Below are positions 32,937 through 43,639 of a stretch of 64,000 bases of DNA, one piece after another; the first letter of the stretch is position 1; each line of letters begins with the position of its first letter. This stretch comes from Papio anubis. Lineage: Eukaryota; Chordata; Mammalia; Primates; Cercopithecidae. The translations under genes were made by a program, and so were the position numbers. The stretch covers positions 1 through 64,000 of the forward strand of contig NW_022161899.1 in assembly GCF_008728515.1 (NCBI RefSeq), read 5' to 3'. The notes under the pieces were generated by a model. The model saw only the letters and a list, made by a program, of their open reading frames with translations, ran no database searches and had not been told where the DNA came from.

Positions 32937-33241
32937 ATGTTTTTGGTTTTGTTTTATTTTGAGATGGAGTTTTGCTCTTACTGCCCAGGCTGGAGTGCAG
33001 TGGCGCAATTTCGGCTCACTGCAACCTTGCCTCCTGGGTTCAAGTGATTCTTCTGCCTCAACCTCCCAAGTAGCTGGGATTACAGGCATGTGCCACCACG
33101 CGCAGCTAATTTTGTATTTTTAGTAGAGACGGGGTTTCACCATGTTGGTCAGGCTGATCTCAAACTCCTGACCTCAGGTGATCCACCCACCTCGGCCTCC
33201 CAAAGTGCTGGGATTACAGGCGTGAGCCACCGTGCCTGGCC
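32937..33241 (-). mobile_element. AluS-like
   Basis: Full reverse Alu. Flanks 'tgtagaatgttttt' and 'tgtataatgtttta' are the target-site duplication. Confidence 0.93.
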
Positions 33242-33330
33242 TGTATAATGTTTTATTTTAAAATTTGTAATCATAGAAAGTTATTCAACAAAGAGCATTT
33301 CTTTTAGTTTTTTTTTTTTTTTTGAGATAT

Positions 33331-33895
33331 ATTGCACAGCATGGTAACAATAGATGATAATAGTGTATTATATATTTCAAAATTGTTTTGTTTGTTTTTG
33401 AGACAGGGTCTCACTCTGTCACCCAGGCTGGAGTGTAGCAGTGTGATCAAGGCTCACTGCAGCCACGACCTCTTGGGCTCAAGTGATCCTCCCACCTCAG
33501 CCTCTTAAGTAGCTGGGCCTATAGGCACGTATCACCATGCCCAGCTAATTTTTTACTTTTAGTTAAAACAGATCTCACCATGTTTCCCAGGCTAGTCTTG
33601 AATTCCTGGACTCAAATTATCCTCCCACCTTGGCCTCCCAAGGTGCTGGGATTACAGTCATGAGCCACCATGCCTGACCCAAAATTGTTAAGAGAGTAAA
33701 TTTCAAATGTTCTCACCACAAAAAGTGATGAGTGAGGTGATGAATCTGTTAATTAGTTTGATTTAATCATTCCACATTGTATACATATATAGTAACATCA
33801 CTTTATAACCTATAAATATATACAATTATAATTTGTCAATTTCCAATTAAATGTTTCAAAAGATTTTTTAAAGTAAAAAAAAAAATTGTTTTAAA
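33331..33895 (+). mobile_element. L1 3' UTR fragment split by AluJ
   Basis: 'atattgcacagcatggtaac' before the Alu, then 'tcaaatgttctcaccacaaa' and 'cctataaatatatacaatta' after it match an L1 3' end in sense, with an A-rich close at 33880. Confidence 0.65.
33385..33678 (-). mobile_element. AluJ-like
   Basis: Reverse old Alu. 'caaaattgtt' flanks both sides as target-site duplication. Confidence 0.92.
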
Positions 33896-34150
33896 GAACA
33901 ACCTTTTTCTGTAAGTTCAGTACAAAACAACAGATAAATTAAAAAAAAAAAATTACTCGAGACAGCAACCCTTCAGCAGAATAGCCAGGTGCATCCTCCA
34001 AGACAGTGATGACGCCCGGAGGCTGCTGTCCTTGGGGCAGGTTAGCGTTGACTTTACCATGCTGAGCCCAGTAATCCTTGGGCCACTGGGCTAATTGCTG
34101 AGAGGTCTGGGTTCCAGCTAGGGCAGCGTGTAGTCAAAGACAAGCTTCCA
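33896..34150. other. Single-copy sequence, nothing recognised
   Basis: GC is somewhat higher at 33990-34130. No family or exon recognised. Confidence 0.35.
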
Positions 34151-34240
34151 TTTGTTCATGACTCCATTTCCCACCTATAAAATTAAGGTGCCAGACTTAG
34201 GGTCCCCCGTGATTCCCTTCAGTCCTAGAGTTCTTCCTTT
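34151..34240 (+). mobile_element. MIR-family fragment
   Basis: 'cacctataaaattaaggtgc' and 'cccttcagtcctagagttct' fit the 3' half of MIR/MIR3. Confidence 0.55.
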
Positions 34241-34807
34241 TCTCTTGATTGTTATTTCACTTGCTGTCATTTTCCTATTTTTGCCTGTGTTGTGACATGT
34301 TTGTGCTTTTTAACTGTCTGAGTGACTGAATTGGGTCACTGCTGCACAAATCCAATTGTCAGTCTGTCAGTTGTGGAAATGACTGGAAATACTGATGGTC
34401 CATGCTGAGAACAGTTAAGTCATGCTGTACCAGTATGTCCTTAGGGTGTGCGTCTGCAAAGTGTATGTTGCTAGTCAGTAGTAAGACTGATTCTACCAAC
34501 CATGCACCACACAGTCAGGATATTTACAGTTCTCTCCTGCATCTTCTTCCTAATAAAAATGTGTATTTAGCTAATTTACCTCCAGAACTGGATTTAAAAA
34601 TTTCTCATTTTGTTTTAGAATTAGCAAGTCAAATGCTATTTCAAAATAAGAGCATATTATTCCATTAAAACCCATGGAAACATTATTTTAAAATTTGTTA
34701 TTTAAAATTATAAAACATACAATTTTAAAATAAAATTATTTTTAAAAGACCTTCTCTGATTGCCACTGTACAGATGATTAGACTTTGAACTATTAAAAAA
34801 CAAACAG
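34241..34807. other. Single-copy AT-rich sequence
   Basis: No recognised gene or repeat. Confidence 0.4.
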
Positions 34808-34950
34808 GGCCACATGTGGTGGCTCACACCTATAATCCCAGCACTTTGGGAAGCCAAGGCAGGAGGATTTCTTGAGTCCAGAAGTTCTCGAACTTCTGGG
34901 AAACAGTGGAACCCAAATCTCCTAAAAAAAAAAAAAAAAAAAAAAAAGTG
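34808..34950 (+). mobile_element. Alu left-arm fragment with palindrome
   Basis: 'ccacatgtggtggctcacac' to a run of ~26 A. It contains a 22-bp palindrome at 34878-34899 with 10-bp arms (ccagaagttc/gaacttctgg) around two bases. Confidence 0.75.
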
Positions 34951-35298
34951 ATTTTTATGTGCACTAAAATTGGAAAGGCCTTCTCAAGTAAAATTTGATA
35001 ACTCTTCTCAAATATTTAATCTTCTCACTCTTAATCCCACTTTCCATTTGTCCAATACATCATAATTCCCAAGAATGATCTTTGAAATATTGTCTACAAT
35101 TAACTTTTCCTCTTGGAAATTGGCTTTTAATGTCTATATGTGTGTGTATACGGGTGTATAATTTTATCCAGGAAGATCCCACAACAGGTTAGCATTTCTC
35201 ACCACTGTTAGTTACTATTTGCACTTTTTAAAGACACGAAGTTCCTTATGAAGACAAAGCTGATGTTATTCTATTGCAGAATCTGAAATTAGAATGTC
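34951..35298. other. Single-copy AT-rich sequence
   Basis: No recognised gene or repeat. Confidence 0.4.
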
Positions 35299-35600
35299 TT
35301 ATTTATTTATTTATTTATTTATTTGAGATGGAGTGTTGCTCTGTTGCCCTGGCTGGAGTGCAGTGGCTCACTGCAACTTCTACCTCCTGGGTTCAAGCAA
35401 TTCTTCTGTCTGAGTCTCTTGAATAGCTGGGACTACAGGTGTGCACCACCATGCCTGGTTAATTTTTTTTTTTTTTTTTTTTAGAGACGGGATTTTACCA
35501 CGTTGGCCAGGCTGGTCTCAAACTCCTGACCTGAGATGATCCGCTTGCCTCAGACTTCCAAAATGCTGGGATTACAAGAGTTAGCCACCGCACCTGATCT
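35299..35600 (-). mobile_element. Alu with (TTTA)n tail
   Basis: Reverse Alu led by six TTTA units. Flanks 'ttagaatgtc' and 'ctagaatgtc' are the target-site duplication. Confidence 0.93.
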
Positions 35601-35800
35601 AGAATGTCCTTTTTTATATCAAAAGAAAGAAAATGACTCTGTCCTTCATTCATACTCAAGTGCTTCTCCAGTGATCTCAGTAGCTCTAAATCCAGGGAGG
35701 TGCATGCGTAGTAACATCAGCCTACTCAGATCCTGTTTATGAAAGAAAGTGGAGGAGAGAAAAGACAGCAATAATATGCACCTAAAGTTAAAGAACATAT

Positions 35801-36095
35801 GGCCCGGCGCGGTGGCTCAAGCCTGTAATCCCAGCACTTTGGGAGGCCGAGACGGGCGGATCACAAGGTCAGGAGATCGAGACCATCCTGGCTAACATGG
35901 TGAAACTCTGTCTCTACTGAAAAAAAAAATACAAAAAACTAGCTGGGCAAGGTGGCAGGCGCCTGTAGTCCCAGCTACTCGGGAGGCTGAGGCAGGTGAA
36001 GGGCGTGAACCCAGGAGGCGGAGCTTGCAGTGAGCTGAGATCCGGCCACTGCACTCCAGCCTGGGCAACAGAGCGAGACTCTGTCTCAAAAAAAC
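35801..36095 (+). mobile_element. AluY (Old World monkey type)
   Basis: Starts 'ggcccggcgcggtggctcaa' and carries 'gagatccggccactgcac'. Flanks share 'aaagaacatat'. Confidence 0.95.
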
Positions 36096-36111
36096 AAAAA
36101 GAAAAGAACAT

Positions 36112-36277
36112 ATTTATGTTCTTTTAAAAGACAAATAATTATGTCAAATATACTGGTCTCCCCTCTTACCTCAATCTCTCCTCTCTCTACACTAGGAACA
36201 AGTTCGACAGCTAGAATCTGGCTACTTTTCTGACCAAATCTGTCTTATTATTAGTCATATATTCAGGTTACTTTTTG
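36112..36277. other. Short single-copy stretch
   Basis: Nothing recognised. Confidence 0.35.
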
Positions 36278-37000
36278 TATTCATTGTCTATTGCTATGTA
36301 ATAAGTTTTCTCACCTTTCATGGATTAAAAATTAATATTTTCTGTGGGTCAGGAGTCCAGGAGCAGATATTCTAGGTACTCTGGCTCAAGATCTCTGCTG
36401 AAGTTGCAGTCAAGATGTCAGTCAGAGCTGCAGCCTTTTTTTTTTTTTTTTTTTTTTTGAGATGGACTCTCACTCTGTCGCCCAACCTGGAGTTCAGTGG
36501 CTCGATCTCGGCTCATGGCAACCTCCGCCTCCTAGGTTCAAGCAATTCTCCAGCCTCAGCCTCCCAAGCTGGGACTACAGGTACACACCACCATGCCCAG
36601 CTAATTTTTGTATTTTTAGTAGAGATGGGGTTTCACCATATTGGCCAGGCTGGTCTCAAACTCCTGACCTCGTGATCTGCCCACCTCGGCCTCCCAAAGT
36701 GCTGGGATTACAAGTGTGAGCCACTGTGTCCGGCAGAGCTGCAGCCTTCTGAGGGCTCAACTGTGGCTAAAGGATCTGCCTCCAAGGTGGTTCATTCACA
36801 TGCCTGGCAAGCAGTGCTGGTTGTTGGCAAAAGGCCCCAGTTACTTCCCACAAGGGCCTGACCCTAGGACTGCTTGAGCGTCCTCACAACATGGCAGCTG
36901 GTTTTCCCCAGAGGCAGTGACATGAGAGCAAGGTGGAAGCCATGGAACCTTTTTATAATCTCCCCTCTGAAGTCACCCTCCATCATTTCTGCAATTCCCT
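36278..37000 (-). mobile_element. MaLR/MLT1-like LTR split by an Alu
   Basis: 'cattgtctattgctatgtaa', 'tctgtgggtcaggagtccag' and 'gaagttgcagtcaagatgtc' before the Alu, and 'ctgcctccaaggtggttcat' with 'cacaacatggcagctggttt' after it, form one old LTR in reverse. MLT1 is my best guess; the family could be different. Confidence 0.5.
36436..36734 (-). mobile_element. AluS/Y-like
   Basis: Reverse Alu with a 21-base T tail and an exact target-site duplication 'cagagctgcagcc' at both sides (36423-36435 and about 36735). Confidence 0.95.
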
Positions 37001-37624
37001 ATTTAGTGTGGGAAGGGCGGGAATAACAGATGTAAAAGAATCAGAAGAGAAGTCTCCTTTGTTGAGTCAAGTTAGTGCTGAGGTCAGGAAACAAGTGGGA
37101 GGGGGCCATTCAGAGAAGGGTGAAGTTTGCATCAGGGAAATGGAGTCGCTTTGGGTTTCCTCTGACTCTTGCTCTTCATTTGTTGGTCTCAGGTCATTTT
37201 TGATGTTTTGTTTTTAATCCTTTATCGGCTGCCATAGTATAAAGCTGTTGGAAATATCAAAAGAAAGAAAGAAGAAAATCAAGTCAGGAAAAGTCACCTT
37301 TTTTTCCCCCATCTTTTTGCCCCTGTGACATAAGGCTGATGGCAAAAGGGAAAGTAAAATTTTTGAGATCTCCAGAGAAACATGAATTATGTTGTAAAAA
37401 TATGAAGTGATATATCTGAGTTTGGATAATCTCCAAGGCTTGCCTAGATGTTTTGAGGTCCAAGATGGATTGGTGTGAGGACACTTTTCCCAGAGTCTTT
37501 TTGGAATTGAAGCGATAGGATGTGGGGATTATCATATTGGAAATATATTTTGAAATTGATCAGAACTATTATGGTGTTATGATATATGTTGGTTTTCATC
37601 CATGGTTCTTGGCTCATAACCCCT
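37001..37624. other. Single-copy sequence, nothing recognised
   Basis: No recognised gene or repeat; short (GAAA)n piece at 37260. Confidence 0.4.
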
Positions 37625-38025
37625 GTATTAGTCAGGAGAGTTTATTAAGTATTAACTGACACGATCACAAGGTCCCACAATAGGCTGTCTACAGACTGAG
37701 GAGCAAGGAGAGCCAGTCCAAGTTCCAAAACTGAAGAACTTGGAGTCCAGTGTTGGACAGCAGGAAGAATCCAGCACAGGAGAAAGATGTAGGCTGGGAG
37801 GCTAGGCCAGTCTTTCTTCACATTTTTCTGCCTGCTTATAGTCTAGCCATGCTGGCAACTGATTAGACGGTGCCCACCCAGATTAAGGGTGGGTCTGCCT
37901 TCCCCAGCCCACTGACTCAAATGTTAATCTCCTTTGGCAACACCCTCACAGACACACCCAGGATCAATACTTTGCATCCTTCAATCCAATCAAGTTGACA
38001 CTCAGTATTACCCATCACCACCCCC
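37625..38025 (-). mobile_element. MLT2A-like ERVL LTR
   Basis: 'tattagtcaggagagtttat', 'gatggtgcccacccag' type text (here 'gacggtgcccacccagatta') and 'caatccaatcaagttgacac' match the reverse of MLT2-type LTRs. A section present in longer family members is missing near 37730. Confidence 0.7.
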
Positions 38026-38029
38026 ATAG

Positions 38030-38735
38030 CCCTTGTTGCAGTCTTTTCTTATAATGTTGGGTGTGTGAGGCTGCACTGGCAGCCTCTGACCATCTCCTGC
38101 CCTCCTTTCGCCTGCTCCAAGGCCGGACTCTAATGTTTGCCCACCTTTCTGATTGTCGGTCCTAAGACCCTCCCGTGAGAGGGTCCTGCCCTGTTCCCTG
38201 GGGGAAGGAACGCTCACATCACAAAGCTTCCCTAAAAACTCAAGAGGGTTCAGTGAGCTTCTGGATAGCCGAACACATGGGGGTTCCTGGAGGGTGGCGC
38301 CCGGGCTGGGGGGCATGGAAGCTCTGTGCCCTTCCCCCATTCCTTGCCCTATGCATGTTTTCATCTGTATCCTTTGCAACATCCTTTATAATAAACTGGT
38401 AAATGTAAGTGTTTCCCTGAGTTCTGTGAGCCACTTCAGCAAATTAATCCAACCCAAAAGGGAGTTATGGGAGCCCCAACTTGAAACCAGTTGGTCAGAA
38501 GTTCCAGAGGCCCAGACAGGTGACTGGTATGTGTTGAGGGGGGCAGTCTCGAGGACTGAGCCTGCAACCTATGGGATCTGATATCATCTCCAGGTAGTGT
38601 TGGAAATGAACTAGAGAATACCGAGCTGGTGTCCCCTGCTTGGTGTTGGGGGAAAACCCCCACACATTTGGTCACAGAAGTCTTCTGTGTTGATGATTGT
38701 TGTGGCGTGAGAGTAGAGGAAAAACACAGAGAGAG
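38030..38735 (+). mobile_element. ERV LTR, subfamily not assigned
   Basis: 'tttataataaactggtaa' near 38390 is a poly(A)-signal region; 'gttctgtgagccacttcagc' and 'gtgttgggggaaaaccccc' are recurrent in a human/primate LTR whose name I am not sure of. Short frames here have no viral domains. Confidence 0.55.
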
Positions 38736-38990
38736 TTTTTACACAACCATATTTGTAATTTTCTCCAACCCTGAGCATCTAGACTTCTAATAAACTATGC
38801 TTTTGCTAAGAAAGAACACAGGAGGAAGCAAATCCTTGACCCAGATCTCTGGCGACCTGAGATGGAAACTGACATGGCCCCAACACTGTGCCTGACACCT
38901 GGGGCCTCACTCTTTTGTTGGAATACAGGGTTGATTATACTTTTCTTTTCCTATCTTCAGTAAGAGTAATAATATCAAAAGGTTTCATTA
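38736..38990. other. Short unassigned stretch
   Basis: Possibly more ERV-derived sequence ('taataaactatgcttttgct'), not firm. Confidence 0.3.
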
Positions 38991-39289
38991 CTATTATTAT
39001 TTTTGAGACAGAGTCTCACTCTGTCACCCAGGCTGGAGTGCAGTGGCATGATCTCAATTCACTGTAACCTCTGCCTCCCGGGTTCAAGCAATTCTCCTGC
39101 CTTAGCCTCCTGAGTAGCTGAAATTACAGGCACACGCCACCACACCTGGCTAGTTTTGTTGTTGTTGTTGTTGTTGTTTTGTATTTTTAGTAGAGATGGG
39201 GTTTCACCATGTTGGCTAGGCTGGTCTCGAACTCCTGACCTCAGGTGATCCACCCTCCTTGGCCTCCAAAAGTGCTGGCATTAAAGGCA
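38991..39289 (-). mobile_element. Alu with internal (GTT)n
   Basis: Reverse Alu. The middle A-rich region has expanded into about six GTT units at 39158-39178. Flanks near 38980 and 39290 share 'aggtttcatta'. Confidence 0.92.
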
Positions 39290-39767
39290 TGAGGTTTCAT
39301 TATTCTTGAATAGCTTACTCAAAGATTAAAAAAATGAGCATATTTAAGGCTCTAGTGGGACTCAGTAGACCAAGGGAGGGAGAAGGAAGGGAGGAAAGTA
39401 AGAGAGAATGATAGAACTGTTCCAGCCACTGGCTGTGTGGAAGCAGCTAACTATGGGAGGCAAGAATAGAGAAGAGCTGAAGAAGGAAGCTTTTGTCTCC
39501 TCAGCATGGTGAGGACCACTCACTAAGGGTGGATAATCAAAAGGAATAATAATGTCCAAGGCAGTTACAACCACTCTTGGAAGTTTGCATCTCTTCATCC
39601 ATGTTTGTGGTCATTGTTAGGTTTATCATATACTTTTATTAAAAGTTGCTCAGTAAAGTATCCAGTGTAGTTTATTTTCTTTCCTTAAGAGAATTTAATA
39701 AAATTTTAGGAGTATCAAGCAAAGCTTAAGTCTTCATAGGCAGTTATTCCTGGTTCAATCTTTTCCT
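39290..39767. other. Single-copy sequence, nothing recognised
   Basis: No recognised gene or repeat. Confidence 0.4.
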
Positions 39768-39779
39768 AGAACAGATTCC

Positions 39780-39944
39780 TTTTTTTTTTTTTTTTTTTTT
39801 TTTTTCCTGAGACAGGGTCTGGCTCTGTGGCCCAGGCTGGGGTGCAGACGTGAGATCCTGGCTCACTGCAACCTCTGCCTCACACCTGTAATCCTAGCAC
39901 TTTGGGAGGCCAAGGCGGACCGATCACTTGAGCTCAGGAGTTGG
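39780..39944 (-). mobile_element. Alu with 5' inversion (twin-primed)
   Basis: Left part (39780 to about 39881) is T tail plus reverse right-arm Alu, 'gagacagggtctggctctg' to 'caacctctgcctc'. It then switches to forward left-arm Alu, 'acacctgtaatcctagcac' to 'gctcaggagttggaga' (about 39882-39944). One target-site duplication encloses both parts: 'agaacagattcct' (39768-39780) and 'agaacagatttct' (39945-39957). The order matches the 5'-inversion product of twin priming known for L1. Confidence 0.85.
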
Positions 39945-39957
39945 AGAACAGATTTCT

Positions 39958-40162
39958 GACGTATAAAAACTATCCTTCATTTGATAGCTATTCCCCTGAG
40001 ACCTCTGTGGTCCACTCCACATTTTGACTCTATTTATCGACGAATTTTTAAAAATCACTAAGCAGTTATGGTCATTTCCTGATAAAAAGTATTGAACTTT
40101 TCAGTCATAGTCCCTTTATGTATGTTTGATACGAATCATCAGAGAAATCTAAAGCAACATAC
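39958..40162. other. Single-copy sequence, nothing recognised
   Basis: Nothing recognised. Confidence 0.35.
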
Positions 40163-40548
40163 ACACAGATCCTGACTTGCCATGGTTCGACTTAAGATTT
40201 TTCAACTTTACAGTGATTTTAATGCAATGTTGAAAAATCTTAAGTTGCATCATTGCTTTAGAACCAAGTTGAAAAAGTACCATAATAACTGTACTTCGAG
40301 TACCCATACAACCATTCTGTTTCTTACTTTCAGTATAGTATTCAATATATTATAGGAAATATTAACACTTTCTCATAAAATAAGCTTTTTGTTAGAGGAT
40401 TTAGCCCAACTGTGGGTGAGGCTAAGCTATGAGGTTCTGTGGGCTAGGTATATTAAATGCATTTTTGATTTATGATATGTTCAGCTTTTGATGGGTTTAT
40501 GGGGACTGCAACCTTATCAAAAGTCGAGGAGCCCATCTCTGCTTGTGT
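40163..40548. mobile_element. Tigger-like DNA transposon fossil
   Basis: Ends 'cagatcctgacttgccatgg' and 'aaaagtcgaggagcccatct' are roughly inverted. 'gtacttcgagtacccataca' and 'tttagcccaactgtgggtga' occur in a common mammalian TcMar/Tigger-type short element. Contains a perfect 17-bp hairpin (40190-40206 with 40229-40245). Confidence 0.55.
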
Positions 40549-40574
40549 GAAACTCAGGTGAAATGAAACTGCTC

Positions 40575-40740
40575 TGGGACTTAGCATCAGGAAACCTCAA
40601 TTTGAATTCCTTCTCCACCACCTTGAACTAAATCACTTCAGCTTTCTGAGCTATCTACCTGTAATATCTGCATAACAGGGATGCTGTGAAGATTAAATAA
40701 AATGACATGTAGGAATGTGCTTGTGTTCCCAAATACATGG
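40575..40740 (+). mobile_element. MIR SINE
   Basis: 'gcatcaggaaacctcaattt', 'actaaatcacttcagctttc' and 'gctgtgaagattaaataaaa' follow MIR in sense. Confidence 0.7.
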
Positions 40741-40819
40741 TAGTTAGATTAATTTATGATCATTGAATCAGCATCACTACTTTTTTTTAGAGAGTTCTCA
40801 ATAATTTAAAAAATTCTTA

Positions 40820-41125
40820 GGATGGGCTCAGTGGCTCACATCTGTAATCCCAGCACTTTGGGAGGCCAAGGCAAGAGGATTGCTTGAGCCCAGGAGTTCA
40901 AGACCAGCCTGGGCAACATAGGAAGACCTCATTTCTACCAAAAAAAAAAAAAGTAAACATTTGCTGGGCATGGTGGTGCATGCCTTTGACCCCAGCTACT
41001 TGGAAAGCTAAGGCAGGAGGATAGCTTGTGCTCTGTTGGAGGAGATTGCAGTGAGCCATGATTACACCACTGCACTCCAGCCTGAGCGACAGAGCAAGAT
41101 CCTATCTCAAAATAATAATAATAAT
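40820..41125 (+). mobile_element. AluJ-like with (AAT)n tail
   Basis: Full old Alu ending in several AAT units. Confidence 0.9.
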
Positions 41126-41189
41126 ACAAAATAAATAATACATTACTTAAACAAATGGTTATTTAGAACAGACCACAAAACAGGCCTGT

Positions 41190-41335
41190 GCTCTGTGGTG
41201 GAGAGAAAAACAGTGAATGAGATGGTTATAGTTCTTGCTCTCATGGCACTTACAGTCTAGAAAGGAATACAGACTAGTATGCAGATCGTTACAATGAGGG
41301 GTGCCAAGAGATATGATGTAACAATAACTTTGTTA
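41190..41335 (-). mobile_element. L2 LINE 3' end
   Basis: 'gctctcatggcacttacagt' and 'ctagaaaggaatacagacta' match the reverse L2 terminus. Confidence 0.6.
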
Positions 41336-41647
41336 TTCTCATACTGTATTCACCCCAAATCTGCATCTATGTAGCTTTTATAGTCTGTAAAGCCAGGACA
41401 TAAAAGTGTTGGGCAATCTCAGGGCACAATTGTACCACATGACAGATCCATTATCGGGCTTGAAGGCAGGTGCCCTGTGTGACTCGACACAGGAATAGTA
41501 GAATGGCCACACCTCACCTACCTCAATAGCCATTGCAAGATATTTTTTTTCTTATGAGATTTTATTGTGCAAGTTTTGTGTGCCATCAAGACCACAGGCT
41601 AGAGTCCGTCTTTGTTTTATTTCATTTTTTTAAGAAAAATTTAATTT
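41336..41647. other. Single-copy sequence, nothing recognised
   Basis: Nothing recognised. Confidence 0.35.
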
Positions 41648-41941
41648 TGGCCTGGTGCAGTGGCTCACCCCTGTAATCCCAACACTTTGGGATGCCGAGG
41701 CAGGTGGGTGCCTTGAGTCCAGGGGTCTGAGACCAGCCTGGGCACCATGGCAAAACCTTATCTCCACAAAAAAATACAAAAAATCAGCTGGGCGTGGTGG
41801 CACACATCTGCAGTCCCAGCTACTTGGGAGGCTGAGGTGGGAGAATGGCTTGAACCTGTGAGTTTGAGGCTACAGTGAGCCATGTTCATGCCACTGCACT
41901 CCAGCCTGGGTGACAGGGTGAGACCCTGTCTCAAAAAAAAA
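41648..41941 (+). mobile_element. Alu
   Basis: Full Alu, 'ggcctggtgcagtggctcac' to 'gagaccctgtctcaaaa'. Confidence 0.93.
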
Positions 41942-41945
41942 AAGA

Positions 41946-42690
41946 TAATAGTTTTATTGAGGTATAAAATTAACTCATTTTAAGTGTACAATCTAATGAT
42001 TTTTAGTAAATTTACAGAGTTGTACACCCATTATTGCAATCTAGTTTTTAGCACATTTTCCATCATGCATAAAAGAAACCTTAGGTCCCTTTGCAGGCAT
42101 TCTCTGTTCTTACTCTCAGCCCCTGGCAATCACTAATCTATTTTCTGTCACTGCAAATTTGCCTATTTTGGACATTCCACATAAATGGAATCAAACAATG
42201 TGTAGTCTTTTGTGTCTGGCTTCTTTCACTTCATATCACGGTTTTTTTTTGTTGTTGTTGTTGTTTTTGTTTTTGTTTTGAGACGGAGTCTCGCTCTGTC
42301 ACCAGGCTGGAGTGCAGTGCCGCAATCTCAGCTCACTGCAACCTCCGACTCCCTGGTTCAAGCGATTCTCTTGCCTCAGCCTCCCAAGTAGCTGGGACTA
42401 CAGGCACATGCCCCCCCACCCGGCTAATTTTTGTATTTTTAATAGAGATGGGGTTTCACCATGTTGGCCAGGATGGTCTCGATCTCCTGACCTTGTGATT
42501 CACCAGCCTTGGCCTCCCAAAGTGCTGGGATTACAGGCCTGAGAGCGGCATGTTTTTGAGGGGCACCCATGTTGTGGCATGGATCAGTATCTATAACTAA
42601 ATAGGATTCCACCATGTGGATAGTCCACATGTGTTCATTTGTTCATTGGCTGATAAATATTTGGATTGCATCCACTTTTTGATGATTATT
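41946..42690 (-). mobile_element. L1M 3' UTR split by an Alu
   Basis: 'agttttattgaggtataaaa', 'agcccctggcaatcactaat' and 'tgtctggcttctttcacttc' are the reverse of the standard L1M 3' UTR. It resumes after the Alu with 'cccatgttgtggcatggatc'. Confidence 0.8.
42242..42545 (-). mobile_element. AluY/S-like
   Basis: Reverse Alu with a (GTT)n/(GTTTTT)n tail; slightly truncated at its 5' end ('ggattacaggcctgaga'). Confidence 0.93.
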
Positions 42691-42924
42691 CTTGATTTCA
42701 CTTAGCCCTTCCACGAACCGTCCAGATTTCTGACAGTTACCTTTGTTTTTGCCCCAAGTGCAAAAACACAATGGCATTTTTGCCATCTTCCTGCTTGGTC
42801 TCTGTTTTTTTTTTTTTTTCCTTTTGCCATCTTTCTGCTTGATGTCTATCTTTCTCCTGCCTTTCCCTGTTGCTTCTCCCTTTCTCTTGCCTCACTATCT
42901 GTTAGTAAGCATAAAGCACAATTC
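42691..42924. other. Single-copy stretch
   Basis: Contains two copies of 'ttttgccatct(t/c)...ctgctt' about 50 bases apart (42777 and 42824) separated by a T run. Confidence 0.4.
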
Positions 42925-43030
42925 ACTGGTAAGAGCCTTGAGTAACAAGCGGGAACACCTGGGTATAAGTCTGGGTTTAAGCCTGCTGTTAACTAGACCC
43001 TCTCTGAGCCACAACTTTTTCATTTAGGAG
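42925..43030 (+). mobile_element. MIR SINE fragment
   Basis: 'gtaagagccttgagtaacaa' and 'cacctgggtataagtctggg' resemble the MIR 5' and core region. Confidence 0.5.
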
Positions 43031-43329
43031 AGATCAACTAGAATACAATTTTATTCTTTTAGCAGAATCATTTTCTTAAAATTTTACTTAGAATCCTGAG
43101 ACATGCCAGATTAGATTGCCACAAGGTTTGAAGTGGAGGGTGGATCTTGGGGTCCTGTTGACTCTGTCCTTGAAATAGTCTGTGGACCTCAGAACTTGAG
43201 TACTCAGTTTAAAATCCCCTGGATTAGTAGAGTTCTAAGAGTATATAAAAGCATTTTTAAAACCTCAGATGTCCTAGTCCTTTTCCAACATATCCGTATG
43301 AAAGGAATCAGGGGTTGAGGCAAAAACAT
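43031..43329. other. Single-copy stretch, nothing recognised
   Basis: Nothing recognised. Confidence 0.35.
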
Positions 43330-43450
43330 TAGATATCAGAATCAGAGGACGTCCAGGACTTCTTACCTCTGTAATCTTGGGTAAATTATTTAACCCGAAT
43401 CTTAGTTTCCTCAAGTGTCAATTGGAAGTGGTAATATGTACAGTGGTGAC
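43330..43450 (+). mobile_element. MIR SINE
   Basis: 'ctctgtaatcttgggtaaat' and 'aatcttagtttcctcaagtg' follow the MIR 3' half. Confidence 0.65.
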
Positions 43451-43639
43451 ACGTCATATGCACATTTAATGTGCAGGAATTCAGGGATACAATTAACACA
43501 AAGAGAATTTAGTTATAGTGCTGGACCTGCTATTTGTCCTCAGCTCCACTCCTCACCCTTCATCTGCTGTGTCTTGGGCAAGGGGGCTGACCCCCACAGG
43601 CTACATCTGACAGACACCCTTTCTGCTGTCTTCCAGCTA

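Noticed and set aside
36415..36719. Frames with 'SRDGVSPCWPGWSQTPDL'-type residues, here and at many other places
   Set aside because: These are standard translations of reverse Alu sequence, not genes.
38030..38735. Retroviral coding remains next to the LTR
   Set aside because: Frames there (up to 142 codons) lie within the LTR itself and show no gag, pol or env features.
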